This document shows, in pieces, positions 17,065-25,971 of a stretch of 64,000 bases of DNA (the stretch's first letter is position 1; each line of letters begins with the position of its first letter). The notes below the pieces were generated by a model, which was not told the origin of the DNA, made no database searches, and was given only the letters and a program-made list of their open reading frames with translations. The stretch comes from JALHNI01 sp965229305 (lineage in GTDB: Bacteria > Acidobacteriota > Terriglobia > Bryobacterales > Bryobacteraceae). The stretch is taken from the NCBI GenBank assembly GCA_965229305.1, contig CBDDIZ010000025.1:1-64000 (forward strand), written 5' to 3'. Position numbers and translations under genes: made by a program.

Positions 17065-18678
17065 CTACTCGCCAGCGGTGTTCGCTGGCTTGGAGGTGCT
17101 CGCGCGGGTGAGGTGAAGCACGAACGGCGTCACTTCGAACGGTAACTTCTCGCGCGCCGAGAGTAACTCAACGGACTTGGTTTTGAGCAGCGTGAGTTGG
17201 TTCGACCACGGGTCGGCTTTGACGCGCGAGCCCAGCGGTAGCGCCGCAATCTGATCGACCCGGCTTTCGGCCAACGCCGGCGCCTGGTTCGCCAGTTCGC
17301 TCAGGCCGGAGTAGGTCTGGCCGCTGGCTAACTGGTTGCCGAGGTTCGCCTGGATCAACCCCGGAAGACGCGGGGCCTTGACGGCCAGGGCCTTCAGAAA
17401 CAGTCCGGCATTGCCCAGCTTCTCCTGATAAGGCGATTTCTTCAGATACTCGATGGCCTTGAGGCCGGCCGCCAGCGCCTCTGCCTCCGGACGCTTGAAA
17501 CGAAAGCGGCTCAGCACTTGCGCATCGGTGAGCATCGTGCGATTGGCGAACGCATACTGCGTTTCGGTGCGATGGCCGAGTGCGATATGCGCCAGTTCGC
17601 CCGCGAGCACCATGGCCAAGCTGGCTTCGTCAGGCAGGACGTCAATCAGGCCGCGGCTGATGACGATGGCGCGGCCGACGGAGAAGGTTTCGAGCGGCGT
17701 GGTCATGAGCACGCGGCACTCGACGTCGAGGTTCAGTTGATTGGTGGCCAGCAGATTATTGACGACGGCGTTGAGCACCTTGTCGACGTCGCCCTTGGGC
17801 GCGAGCAGGCCGGCTTTGTCCAAACGCTCGAGGACGTTCTCCTCCGCTTGCCGTTCCCACATGCGCTGACTTTCGAGGGGCGAGTTCTGCCGGGCGGCTC
17901 CGGCATCGGCCACGCTCGTCTCCGACTCAACCAGGATGCTGGTCAGTTCGCTGAACTTACTGCCGCCGCCCACGTCATAACCCCACAGACGGGTTTGGGC
18001 CTTAAAACGCGGCACTCGCTGCTTACCCACGGCGGGATTCGTGTTTTCGACATAGACATACGCCGGCACCCACTTACCCGGCGCGACGTTCACGCGCCAA
18101 CTGTCGAAATTGAAGTACAGCTCGACGTTCGCGCCCCAGCGCGACGCCTTCGCCGGCGTGAAACTGCCATTGAGACGGACGATACGGCGCTCGCGATCTT
18201 CCACCCAAATGCGGCCCATGAAGCGCCCGGCGGCGCCGGCTTCACGCGGAGCGACATCGAAGACCAGGCAACGGACGTCGCCGAGAAACTCACGGCGAAC
18301 ATATTCGAACCTGTAAGTCAGGCGATCGAAGTTATTCACGTCGGCGACCACCATCTGAGCGAAGCCCACCGGCTTGAAGACCACCTGCTTGCCATGCGCG
18401 CGCTGCCGCAGAGCCGCCGCGTCGAGAAAAGAATCGTAGTCGATGCCGCCCGCCAGGTTGACCCGGCCGAGGAAGTACTGGTCGTCCAGGGGGCCCTCGC
18501 CAACCTCGTCAGGGTCCACCTGCAGATAGGTTTCGATAATCGGATTGAGCGTGCGCATCTGCGTGAGAAAGTCCTGCTCATTTTTCACAATCTCATCGAG
18601 CAGGCGATTGACCGCTTCGGTTTGCTTGGGGCTCTGCGCCCACATCGTCACCGCCACCAAACAGAGTAACCATCTCAT
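17065..18678 (-). CDS. Secreted M48-like protein with degenerate HEXXH
   Basis: A 537-residue protein with a signal peptide (MRWLLCLVAVTMWAQ). Residues ~60-240 are beta-rich and resemble an outer-membrane lipoprotein-sorting (LolA-like) module (VRCLVFDVAPRE, GRIWVEDRERRIVRLNGSF). Residues ~300-400 resemble the catalytic part of M48 peptidases: the helix around SRGLIDVLPDEASLAMVLAG leads into ELAHIALGHR. The expected HExxH reads G360-E-L-A-H364, so the first zinc ligand and part of the active site are missing. A second candidate His is in LGHR. The protein is probably non-proteolytic or uses altered metal chemistry. It lies 15 bases after the TonB-like gene in the same operon. Confidence 0.72.
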   Translation of the reverse strand: MRWLLCLVAVTMWAQSPKQTEAVNRLLDEIVKNEQDFLTQMRTLNPIIETYLQVDPDEVGEGPLDDQYFLGRVNLAGGIDYDSFLDAAALRQRAHGKQVVFKPVGFAQMVVADVNNFDRLTYRFEYVRREFLGDVRCLVFDVAPREAGAAGRFMGRIWVEDRERRIVRLNGSFTPAKASRWGANVELYFNFDSWRVNVAPGKWVPAYVYVENTNPAVGKQRVPRFKAQTRLWGYDVGGGSKFSELTSILVESETSVADAGAARQNSPLESQRMWERQAEENVLERLDKAGLLAPKGDVDKVLNAVVNNLLATNQLNLDVECRVLMTTPLETFSVGRAIVISRGLIDVLPDEASLAMVLAGELAHIALGHRTETQYAFANRTMLTDAQVLSRFRFKRPEAEALAAGLKAIEYLKKSPYQEKLGNAGLFLKALAVKAPRLPGLIQANLGNQLASGQTYSGLSELANQAPALAESRVDQIAALPLGSRVKADPWSNQLTLLKTKSVELLSAREKLPFEVTPFVLHLTRASTSKPANTAGE

Positions 18679-18693
18679 CGAAATCTCTCCCTC

Positions 18694-19662
18694 CTAAGCC
18701 AACTGAAACTGAATCTGAATCACGGCGGGCGCGTCCACCGGCCGGCCGTCGCGCTGAGCGGGCCGGAAACGAATGGCCTCCGCCGCGCGGACCGCTGCTT
18801 CGTCTAACCCATGGCCCAGTCCTTTCACCACGGAAAGGACCTTGATCTGCCCGCTAGCCGAGAAGACCACGCGCAACTGTACGGTGCCTTCGATTCGCAA
18901 GCGCCGCGCTTCCTCCGTATAGACCGGATGCGGCTTTTCCAAAATCTCGATGCCTGCGAACGGCGCTGGAGCGGTCTTCGCCGCCACGCGACTTGCGGGG
19001 GCGTCAGTCTGCTCGAAGCCGCCCGTGGCGAGACGGCGCTCCCGCGCGGCCGCCACGGCTGGGCCGGAGTCGCCGAATCCGGCAGCAGTGGTTCCCCGCC
19101 CTCGCCAAGTCGAACCTCCGGCTTCGGAAGCGTCAAAGCCGAGGTTCTGCGCCGTGACACGCTTAGCGCCGGGGTCACCGGCAGACGCGGGGGAGTCCAG
19201 CAAGCCGGTGCGCACCAGCGGCTTCACGGCGAGCGCGGGCATCGCCGACATCGGCAGGACGGGCGCGGAGACCACGGCCATCTCCGGCGGGGCTTCCATC
19301 TGCAGGGCGCGCTGCGGCGCCGAAGTGCGGGGCGCCTGCCATCGCCGTAACGGCGCGACCGTCGCCGGCTCTGGCGCGAGATCCGGCAAGGGCTCCGCCG
19401 CAGCTTTGGCCCGCGCGAGGCCCCGTGACGGTGGCACGAAAGTCTTCAGGGGCGCGAGAGGCGAGGGTAGGGTGAGCCGCACCACAGGCCGGACGGTGGA
19501 GGCTGCCTTCCAGACCGGCCCTCCCAGGGCCAAAGCCACACCGAGCACTCCCACGTGCACTGCAAGGCTCGTGCCGACGGACCGCCATCGTCCGCGCGGC
19601 GGGGAAACACACGAATCCGCCAGCGTCGTATACATCGGTGAATCAGAAGCGGCTTGCTTCAA
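18694..19662 (-). CDS. TonB-family energy-transducer-like protein
   Basis: A 322-residue (or 313 from the ATG at 19635) inner-membrane protein. One transmembrane segment lies near residues 30-52 (VGTSLAVHVGVLGVALALGG). A long Pro/Ala-rich periplasmic linker follows, and a TonB C-terminal domain ends the protein (PHPVYTEEARRLRIEGTVQL, then VVKGLGHGLDEAAVRAAE, then FRPAQRDGRPV). This matches TonB proteins that couple proton-motive force to outer-membrane receptors. No ExbB/ExbD is in the window. The first start is TTG at 19662 with a poorly spaced AGAGG; the ATG at 19635 is an equal alternative. Confidence 0.85.
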   Translation of the reverse strand: MKQAASDSPMYTTLADSCVSPPRGRWRSVGTSLAVHVGVLGVALALGGPVWKAASTVRPVVRLTLPSPLAPLKTFVPPSRGLARAKAAAEPLPDLAPEPATVAPLRRWQAPRTSAPQRALQMEAPPEMAVVSAPVLPMSAMPALAVKPLVRTGLLDSPASAGDPGAKRVTAQNLGFDASEAGGSTWRGRGTTAAGFGDSGPAVAAARERRLATGGFEQTDAPASRVAAKTAPAPFAGIEILEKPHPVYTEEARRLRIEGTVQLRVVFSASGQIKVLSVVKGLGHGLDEAAVRAAEAIRFRPAQRDGRPVDAPAVIQIQFQLA

Positions 19663-19724
19663 GCCTCTTATCGGCCCGCAAGCGGATCGTGAGAGTCAGC
19701 GGCTAGGCTACGCTGTAAACTGTC

Positions 19725-21224
19725 GTGTCGAAGATTGTGCTGCTGCTCGTCCCGCTCTGCTGCGCGCAACCCCCGGCCATTTTGCAGGAAGGGATTCGCA
19801 ACGAAGCAAGCCGGCTGCCGCCGTCGCTGCCGGGCGGCGCGCTGAGTCCGGGGAGCCGTGTATCGGTGGAGGGCGTCCGCTTCCCTGCCGGGCCCACGGT
19901 GCAGTTGCGAATGGGCGCCCGCAGTTGGACCATCGCGGCGACGCCGGCCGGCGACAAGCGTCTCGTATGGCGGATGCCGGAAGATGTACCGGCCGGGCCG
20001 GCGGAGCTCCGCATCACGAATGACGATGGCGAGAGTCGGGCCTACCCGGTGCCGGTGGCGGCGGCGTCCGGCGGGCTTTACAGCCGCAACGGCGAGGGGT
20101 GGGGACCGGCCGCCGTCACCTTCAATGAACAGCATCCGGCGCGGCCGGGCGAGGCGATCGCGCTACCGGCTACCGGCAGCGTCGCCGCCGGACTGCTGGT
20201 GGGCGCCACGCGCGTCGAGGCCCGCTGGGAGGCCGGCGCCGACGGGCGAGCCCTCGTGCACGCGACGCTCCCCGCGAACGTCCTTGAGGGTTGCCACGTA
20301 CCGCTGCGGTTGATGTACGGCGGGGGCGTGATGAGCAACACGGTGACGCTGCCGATCGCCGCCCGAGGCGCCTGCCGGTCGGCGAGCATCTGGCCGCCGA
20401 GTCCGCCAAACGGGGACGTGGGTCTGCTGGCCGCGATGCGGCTGCGAATGAAGCTGGCGATGCCAGGGGAAGCGCTCGTGGAGTTCGTCGACGAAGAGGC
20501 GGCCTTCCACGTCTTCCGGCCAGTGGGCGGCCTCACGGCGCTTCAGGTCTTGCCGCCGCCGGGCGCCTGCGTGACGTTTCATGGCCTTTATCAGAATGAG
20601 GCAGGCGCGCGGCAAACGCTGCTCGAGATGCTGCAGGCACGGTTGCCGGGCCGGACGGTGGACGCTGGCCCCGAACTGAAGCTTGAGCGGGGGAAGGCGG
20701 CGAAAAGCCTTCCGCGCGCGCCCCACACGGGCGAGTACTTTGCCTTTCTGGGAGGCGAACGGCCGGACTTTGCCCGCGGAGCGCTGCCGCTGTTTCTGGA
20801 AGGCGGCGACTACCGCGTGACCGCGCCGGGCGGCCGGGACCTCGGCGCAGTCAGCACCCAGTTGCGAATCCCCGCCGAGTTGCGCGCGCGGCACGCGGAC
20901 CTCGTCGACCGGCGGCGTGGGCTCGCCGTGCAGTGGACAGGCGGCGACCCCGCCTCGCCGGCTTACGTGGTGGCATTTTCCGTGAGCCATTCGACAACGG
21001 CGTTCGGAGCCACGGTGTGCAGTGCCCCGCCGGGGTCACAGCGCTTCACGCTGCCGGCCGAGAGCCTCGCGAATCTGCCGGCGACGGAACCGGCGGCGAC
21101 GCTGCCCTTGAACCTGCTGCTGGTGATTTCGGCCGCGCCGCCAACGCGCTTTGCGGCGCAGGGCCTGGCCGACGGCGACACACTCGGCTACAGCGTTTCC
21201 GCACGAAGCGTCGATTTCCGATAA
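19725..21224 (+). CDS. Secreted protein with TIG/TIGR03437-like N-terminal region
   Basis: A 499-residue protein starting at GTG 19725 with a short signal peptide (MSKIVLLLVPLCCAQ). The first ~140 residues (ALSPGSRVSVEGVRFPAGPTV, VWRMPEDVPAGPAELRITND, VTFNEQHPARPGEAIALPATG) resemble Ig-like/TIG modules and the Solibacter C-terminal domain TIGR03437, here placed at the N-terminus. The central part is beta-rich with a Pro/Gly-rich hinge. The C-terminal third shows Ig-like strands without an anchor motif. No catalytic motif was recognised. It is divergent from the TonB-like gene and convergent with the barrel gene at 21234. The family assignment is tentative; secretion is fairly sure. Confidence 0.62.
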   Translation: MSKIVLLLVPLCCAQPPAILQEGIRNEASRLPPSLPGGALSPGSRVSVEGVRFPAGPTVQLRMGARSWTIAATPAGDKRLVWRMPEDVPAGPAELRITNDDGESRAYPVPVAAASGGLYSRNGEGWGPAAVTFNEQHPARPGEAIALPATGSVAAGLLVGATRVEARWEAGADGRALVHATLPANVLEGCHVPLRLMYGGGVMSNTVTLPIAARGACRSASIWPPSPPNGDVGLLAAMRLRMKLAMPGEALVEFVDEEAAFHVFRPVGGLTALQVLPPPGACVTFHGLYQNEAGARQTLLEMLQARLPGRTVDAGPELKLERGKAAKSLPRAPHTGEYFAFLGGERPDFARGALPLFLEGGDYRVTAPGGRDLGAVSTQLRIPAELRARHADLVDRRRGLAVQWTGGDPASPAYVVAFSVSHSTTAFGATVCSAPPGSQRFTLPAESLANLPATEPAATLPLNLLLVISAAPPTRFAAQGLADGDTLGYSVSARSVDFR

Positions 21225-21233
21225 GCGTTGAAC

Positions 21234-23036
21234 TTAGAAGAAGAAGCTGACCCCGCCGCGCAAGGAGCGTGGCGTGTGAATCAGCAGCATGCGGCGGCCC
21301 GCAGGCGTATCGAGCGGGAGATAGCCCTGGGCGAGCATGTTCCGCGCTTCGGCCAGAATTTCCAGGCGGCCGGGCATGCCCAGCAGGCCGGGAACCGGCT
21401 GACGGACGGTTAGGTTAAGACCGGCCTCGGGGTAAGTCCGCTGAGTCAGATACATGTGACCCGGGGTGAGCGAGCGGTAATCCGTCCACTGATAGCTGGC
21501 CGCGACCTTGGTACCGGCGACCGGGACCGTGCCGTTCAAACGCATGGTGACGTAGCTGCGTTGCGCCCGTCGCAGGGCACCGCGAATTTCGCTAGGGTCA
21601 ACGACGATTAGCTCACGCTGTTCAGTACGCAGCACTCCTCCGCGTCCCACGGTCACCGAGGCAGTGAGCGAGTCACTGAGCTTTTCGGTAAAGGTGCCCG
21701 AATAGCCGGTGCGGGCGTAGCCGCCGATGTTGAAGACGGAGCTATTCGAGTTGAGGTCGGGGAGCAGATCGGCGGGCGAGAGAAGTCCGTTAGCGCCGGC
21801 GGCGGTCAGGGCACCGTTCCGTACCGTCTCGCGATAAGCCGCAATCGAAACGGCGTGCGTGCCAATCACCTTGTGATAGCCAAGTTCGTAGTTCTCGGTC
21901 CGCTGCATCTGAGTGCGTCCGCCCACCAGGGTCAGGCGGGGGAACATGCCCAGCTGGGCGAGATTCTGGGTGAGATCGGCGTGACGGTCGTCGTGCTGTT
22001 CGAGGAGTTCAATGGGCGGCGCACCGGAACTGAAGCCGAATTCCACCGCGCCCAGGCCGCCTAGATCGTAAGTGGCGCGGGCATACGGGCTCACATAATT
22101 CAGCCGCTCAATGAAGGTCACCGAGTCCAATGAGAAGCCGTACTCCACCAACAGTTCGTCGGTGATCTGCTTCTTCTCGGCGACGGCAAGCGACAGAGTG
22201 CGCAGCATCGGGGCCGAGCCGTTCAGGAGACCGGCGCCCGCTCGCATCGGCAGAAAGACTTGGCGCATTGTCAGCGTCACTTCCGGGTTCATCAGCGCAG
22301 CGTCGCCGGTCCCGCGGCGGAAGCTGGTGAGGAAGCCGGCCGTGGGCGTACCGTTCGCTGGCGAATAGCCGACGTTCCCACTCAAACCGAGATGGGTGTT
22401 GCCGTGCAGAGAAGTGGCCATCGCGAAGGCGGTGCCCAAGTCCTGCTGGTTGGAATAGCCGGCCGATTCGCCGGCCGATAGTTTCACCAGTCCGCGGGTG
22501 TCGGTGAAGATGCTGGATTCCGGCGGCGGCAGTTGGCGGTTGGGGTCGTAGTTGGGGAGCAAGCGGAGCACTGGACGTGTGGCCGAGGAACCTCGCAGCA
22601 CCCATTTCCAGTCATCGCTCATCAGTTTGGCGGCCCCCGGGGCGGAGACAAATAGCTCCACCGAACTGAGCAGACTCGCCAAATGGATATTCAGGAAGCT
22701 GGCGCGTCCGGCCTGTACCTGAATGTTGCTCTTCACGGCCGGTACGAAGCTCGCCAGCGTGACCTTAATGCTGTAGATGTCAGGATTGACCTGGTCGAAC
22801 CCGAACTGGCCACGTTCATTGGTGATGGCCCGGACAATCGGCCGGTCATAACGGTTCAAGAGCCAAACAGTGGCACCCATCTGGACGCTGCCCGCCGCAT
22901 CGGCGACCACACCCATCACGGTACCTGGAGAGAGGGAAGCAGCCGTCAGCCGGCGCAGTTCTGCGCCCTGCCCGATGGCAGCGGTGGCTCCCGCGGCAAG
23001 GAGACTGAATACGAACGGACGCAATAGATCCTTCAC
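21234..23036 (-). CDS. Carboxypeptidase-regulatory-like domain protein with barrel-like C-terminal part
   Basis: A 600-residue protein with a GTG start and a signal peptide (KDLLRPFVFSLLAAGATAAIG). Residues ~38-125 form a CarboxypepD_reg-like domain (GTVMGVVADAAGSVQMGATV, NERGQFGFDQVNPDIYSIKV), as at the N-terminus of acidobacterial TonB-dependent receptors. No plug domain is obvious. The remainder is strand-rich, with repeated amphipathic stretches and a C-terminal Phe triplet (GGVSFFF), fitting an outer-membrane barrel shorter than a full 22-strand receptor. It follows the GWxTD gene by 40 bases; the gap holds a hairpin overlapping its ribosome-binding site. Confidence 0.75.
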   Translation of the reverse strand: MKDLLRPFVFSLLAAGATAAIGQGAELRRLTAASLSPGTVMGVVADAAGSVQMGATVWLLNRYDRPIVRAITNERGQFGFDQVNPDIYSIKVTLASFVPAVKSNIQVQAGRASFLNIHLASLLSSVELFVSAPGAAKLMSDDWKWVLRGSSATRPVLRLLPNYDPNRQLPPPESSIFTDTRGLVKLSAGESAGYSNQQDLGTAFAMATSLHGNTHLGLSGNVGYSPANGTPTAGFLTSFRRGTGDAALMNPEVTLTMRQVFLPMRAGAGLLNGSAPMLRTLSLAVAEKKQITDELLVEYGFSLDSVTFIERLNYVSPYARATYDLGGLGAVEFGFSSGAPPIELLEQHDDRHADLTQNLAQLGMFPRLTLVGGRTQMQRTENYELGYHKVIGTHAVSIAAYRETVRNGALTAAGANGLLSPADLLPDLNSNSSVFNIGGYARTGYSGTFTEKLSDSLTASVTVGRGGVLRTEQRELIVVDPSEIRGALRRAQRSYVTMRLNGTVPVAGTKVAASYQWTDYRSLTPGHMYLTQRTYPEAGLNLTVRQPVPGLLGMPGRLEILAEARNMLAQGYLPLDTPAGRRMLLIHTPRSLRGGVSFFF

Positions 23037-23042
23037 CGGCTA

Positions 23043-23063
23043 CCTGCCCTCCCGTGTGGCAGG
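23043..23063 (-). promoter_or_regulatory. Hairpin covering the ribosome-binding region of the barrel gene
   Basis: CCTGCC and GGCAGG form a perfect 6-bp stem with a 9-base loop, ending 6 bases before the GTG at 23036. Purine-rich GGGAGGG spans the loop and 3' arm, so the stem would hide the Shine-Dalgarno. No T-run follows, so it is not a terminator. Confidence 0.35.
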
Positions 23064-23076
23064 AAAACTGCAGTTT

Positions 23077-24741
23077 CTAGGATACCGTAAATGTGGTAGA
23101 CGGGGTCAGAGTCTGGTTAGAGTTCTTATCCGTTACCTTCATCCTGAGCTGATACTGCCCCGGCTCCAGCGACTGCAAGGGCAGCAATTTTTCGATCGTC
23201 ACCTGCTTGGCCGACGACCCGGCGACATCTTTTACTTCTTCGGTAAAGTCGAGTACCTTCTCGTTGGACCCGTTGCGAACCACCTCATACACGATCGTGC
23301 CGTTCGGCTTATTGGTCTTTTCATCGGGCGAGAAGTTGTAGAAGTTCACATAGATGCCCATCTTCTCGTCGCGGCGGAAGCTGCTGCTGAGGCGAGGACG
23401 GACCTTCGACGTCCCCATCACAAACTGGCCGGCGCCAATCTGCTTGGTGGGGACTTTTTCGATCATGTCGGCGAGGATCACGGAACTCATCGCCAGCGTC
23501 TCGTCGTCGAAGCGGGGGACATCGAGCGCCACTTCGAAATTGTTCATGTTGCCGCCGATGACATCCTTGGCCACCACATTCAGTCGGTAACGGCCGGGGG
23601 GCAGCGGAACCGCGTTCTGGTAGATCGCCTTACCCTTCGAAGCTTCACCCAGCATTTCGGTGGGCACTTCGATCGAGACCGGGTGTTCGAAGACGTTGGC
23701 CACCCGCCGCGTCATCGTGGTGATGCGCGCATAGATATTCACCATCGCCTTCGAGAGGTTCGCTTCCTGCTTGAATTGCAGATCCTTGCGCTCGAACTGA
23801 ATCGTCACGTAGGAGTTGACGGTGGCGTTGGTCATCTTCACATAGTCCACCCGCACCTGCATGGGGAGCACGTTGAAGGTGATCTTCGAGTTGACCTGCG
23901 CTTCGAGGTCGCGGAACTTGATCTTCGGAGCCTTTTGCAGGTTCGCGAACTGCTGCAGACGTTCGAACTGGTTCATGCGCATCGGGAGCGCCTGATTGCC
24001 GGTGCCGAGACGGGTACCGTCCGTGCGGCTGAAGCGATCGGTCTTGCTCGAAAGGCCCATCTGTTCGTAAAGGGTGAGGCCGGCGCCGGGCACCATCATC
24101 AGGGCGTCCTTTTCGCTGGGATCCATCGTCATGCGGAATTCGCCGGTCATGGTGGTGTCCACGAATTCGATCATGATGTCCTGGCCCACGCCTTCGATCC
24201 AGCGATAGCGCCACTTCTGGAAGGGATAAGTGGAAGTCGTGCCGCCGCCTTCTTCGATCGGGCGCTCATAGGTGCCGCCGGAGGGATGGTCTTCCAATTC
24301 ATCGGGCGGGCCAAAGGTGATGTAGATGCGACCGCGATCCGTCTTCCAGCCGGGGATACCGGAGGCGAACCGTTCGTTCGTGTATGCGATGCGGCGATAG
24401 TGCTCTTCTTTGTATTCGTTTTCCTGGGTATCGGGCGAGGGATCGCGGCGCAGCCAGAACTGTTCGATAAACTGCTCGCGTTCTTCGTCGGTCGCCAAGC
24501 GCTTCCAAGTCGTGCGCTCTTCATCGGTAATGATGTAGGTGACGTCTTCGTTCAGCCACTTGCGGAAGGGCGTTTCGAGCTCCTTGCGCAATTTCTCTTC
24601 GCGTCGCCGTTTGTCCTTTTCGGAAAGGGGCTTGGCGATGGTTTCCCGTTGGCCGTTCTCTCCGGCCTTTTTGTCAGCCGCCACGGCCACGCTGGTGAGC
24701 GCGAGTCCGGTGATCAACAGTCCGAGCGCTAAATGTCGCAT
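23077..24741 (-). CDS. GWxTD domain-containing secreted protein
   Basis: The frame is open to 24780, but the ATG at 24741 is preferred: AGGAAGAG lies ~8 bases upstream and the product begins with a signal peptide (RHLALGLLITGLALTSVAVAA). That gives 554 residues. A Lys/Arg/Glu-rich helical stretch (40-60) precedes the GWxTD domain (~60-165), whose name motif is present as GWKTD at 131-135 followed by RGRIYITFGPPDE. The C-terminal ~350 residues are beta-rich. GWxTD proteins are conserved in Acidobacteria and Bacteroidetes and are extracytoplasmic; their function is unknown. It is the first gene of a two-gene operon with the barrel protein. Confidence 0.9.
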   Translation of the reverse strand: MRHLALGLLITGLALTSVAVAADKKAGENGQRETIAKPLSEKDKRRREEKLRKELETPFRKWLNEDVTYIITDEERTTWKRLATDEEREQFIEQFWLRRDPSPDTQENEYKEEHYRRIAYTNERFASGIPGWKTDRGRIYITFGPPDELEDHPSGGTYERPIEEGGGTTSTYPFQKWRYRWIEGVGQDIMIEFVDTTMTGEFRMTMDPSEKDALMMVPGAGLTLYEQMGLSSKTDRFSRTDGTRLGTGNQALPMRMNQFERLQQFANLQKAPKIKFRDLEAQVNSKITFNVLPMQVRVDYVKMTNATVNSYVTIQFERKDLQFKQEANLSKAMVNIYARITTMTRRVANVFEHPVSIEVPTEMLGEASKGKAIYQNAVPLPPGRYRLNVVAKDVIGGNMNNFEVALDVPRFDDETLAMSSVILADMIEKVPTKQIGAGQFVMGTSKVRPRLSSSFRRDEKMGIYVNFYNFSPDEKTNKPNGTIVYEVVRNGSNEKVLDFTEEVKDVAGSSAKQVTIEKLLPLQSLEPGQYQLRMKVTDKNSNQTLTPSTTFTVS

Positions 24742-24927
24742 GTCTCGTTCTCTTCCTGGCCTTTCGTACCCAGTACGCAAAATGGCCTAGTCTGATTCTA
24801 GGCCCGTCCGCAAAAGCGCGTCAAGGCTCATTGCAAGCGAGGCAGTACCGATTTAACATTCTTTCTTTTGAATCATTTAGCTGTCACTGCGGGTCACAGA
24901 TGGGCTCACAGTGTGACGGATCGGCAA

Positions 24928-24956
24928 CACTTTTTAACCTCCCGCCGGGCTATACT
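24928..24956 (+). promoter_or_regulatory. Candidate galE promoter and upstream inverted repeat
   Basis: TATACT at 24951-24956 is a near-consensus -10, placed about 30 bases before the GTG at 24987. The -35 position holds only CACTTT. Upstream, GTCACA and TGTGAC (about 24893-24917) form a 6-bp inverted repeat with a 13-base spacer that could bind a dimeric regulator. Confidence 0.35.
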
Positions 24957-24986
24957 GAACCAAAACCTCTGGAGGATTCCCAACTC

Positions 24987-25961
24987 GTGCGTGTTCTGGT
25001 CTGCGGCGGCGCTGGCTATATCGGAAGTCATACCGCGAAACTTTTGGCTCAGCGCGGCCATACCCCGGTGGTTTACGACGACCTCTCCTTCGGCCATGAT
25101 TGGGCCGTCAAATGGGGACCGCTCGAGCGCGGCGACCTGGGCGACGCCGCCCGGCTGAAGGAGGTCATTCTCCGCCATCAGATTGAAGCCGTGGTGCACT
25201 TTGCCGCCTTCATCCAGGTCGGGGAAAGCGTCCAACTGCCCGCCAAGTATTACCGCAACAATTTCGTCAACACGCTGACCCTGCTCGAAACCATGGTGGA
25301 GACGGGCGTGCGCGACATCATCTTCAGTTCGACGGCGGCGACGTACGGCATGCCGGAGCAGATGCCGATTCCGGAGAGCGAAAAACAGCTGCCGATCAAT
25401 CCGTACGGCGAGTCGAAGTTGTTTGTGGAGTATGCATTACGCTCGTTCGCCAAGGCGCACGGGTTGCGCTGGGTGGTATTCCGCTACTTCAATGCGGCGG
25501 GCGCCGATCCGGACGGCGAGATTGGCGAAGACCACACGCCGGAGTCCCACCTGATTCCCCTGATCATTCAGGCGGCGCAGGGCAAACGGCCGCACATCAG
25601 CGTCTTCGGGACGGATTATCCGACCAAGGACGGCACCTGCGTACGCGACTACATCCACATCGTCGACTTGGCCGATGCCCACGTCCGCGCGCTCGACTAT
25701 TTGCGCGAAGGCGGCGAGCCCCAAGCCTTCAACCTGGGGACCGGCGAAGGCTACACGGTCCGCGAGGTGATTCAGGCCGTGGAGCGAGTGTCCGGCAAGC
25801 CGGTACCAGTGGCGGAGAATCCCCGCCGCGATGGCGATTCGGCGTCGCTGGTGGCCGATGCCCGGCGGGCGCGCGAAGTCCTGGGCTGGGAGCCTAAGAT
25901 GTCGAGCATCGACGAAATTGTTCACACCGCTTGGCGGTGGCATTCTCAGCCGGGCCGTTGA
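24987..25961 (+). CDS. galE: UDP-glucose 4-epimerase
   Basis: A 324-residue extended SDR enzyme interconverting UDP-glucose and UDP-galactose in the cytoplasm, feeding envelope polysaccharide synthesis. The frame is open upstream, but the GTG at 24987 is chosen because GGAGG lies at 24971-24975 and the product then starts directly with the NAD-binding Rossmann motif CGGAGYIGSH (residues 6-15). The catalytic pair is Y140 and K144 in NPYGESK, with Ser/Thr in FSSTAATYG. DGTCVRDYIHIVDLADAH and FNLGTGEGYTVREVI are characteristic of GalE. A DinB-like gene follows after 10 bases. Confidence 0.96.
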   Translation: MRVLVCGGAGYIGSHTAKLLAQRGHTPVVYDDLSFGHDWAVKWGPLERGDLGDAARLKEVILRHQIEAVVHFAAFIQVGESVQLPAKYYRNNFVNTLTLLETMVETGVRDIIFSSTAATYGMPEQMPIPESEKQLPINPYGESKLFVEYALRSFAKAHGLRWVVFRYFNAAGADPDGEIGEDHTPESHLIPLIIQAAQGKRPHISVFGTDYPTKDGTCVRDYIHIVDLADAHVRALDYLREGGEPQAFNLGTGEGYTVREVIQAVERVSGKPVPVAENPRRDGDSASLVADARRAREVLGWEPKMSSIDEIVHTAWRWHSQPGR

Positions 25962-25971
25962 TAATGAGGCC

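Noticed and set aside
24784..24804. Perfect 7-bp stem-loop (GGCCTAG arms)
   Set aside because: No T-run on either side for a terminator, and short; it lies between divergent genes and could be an operator, but nothing else supports it.
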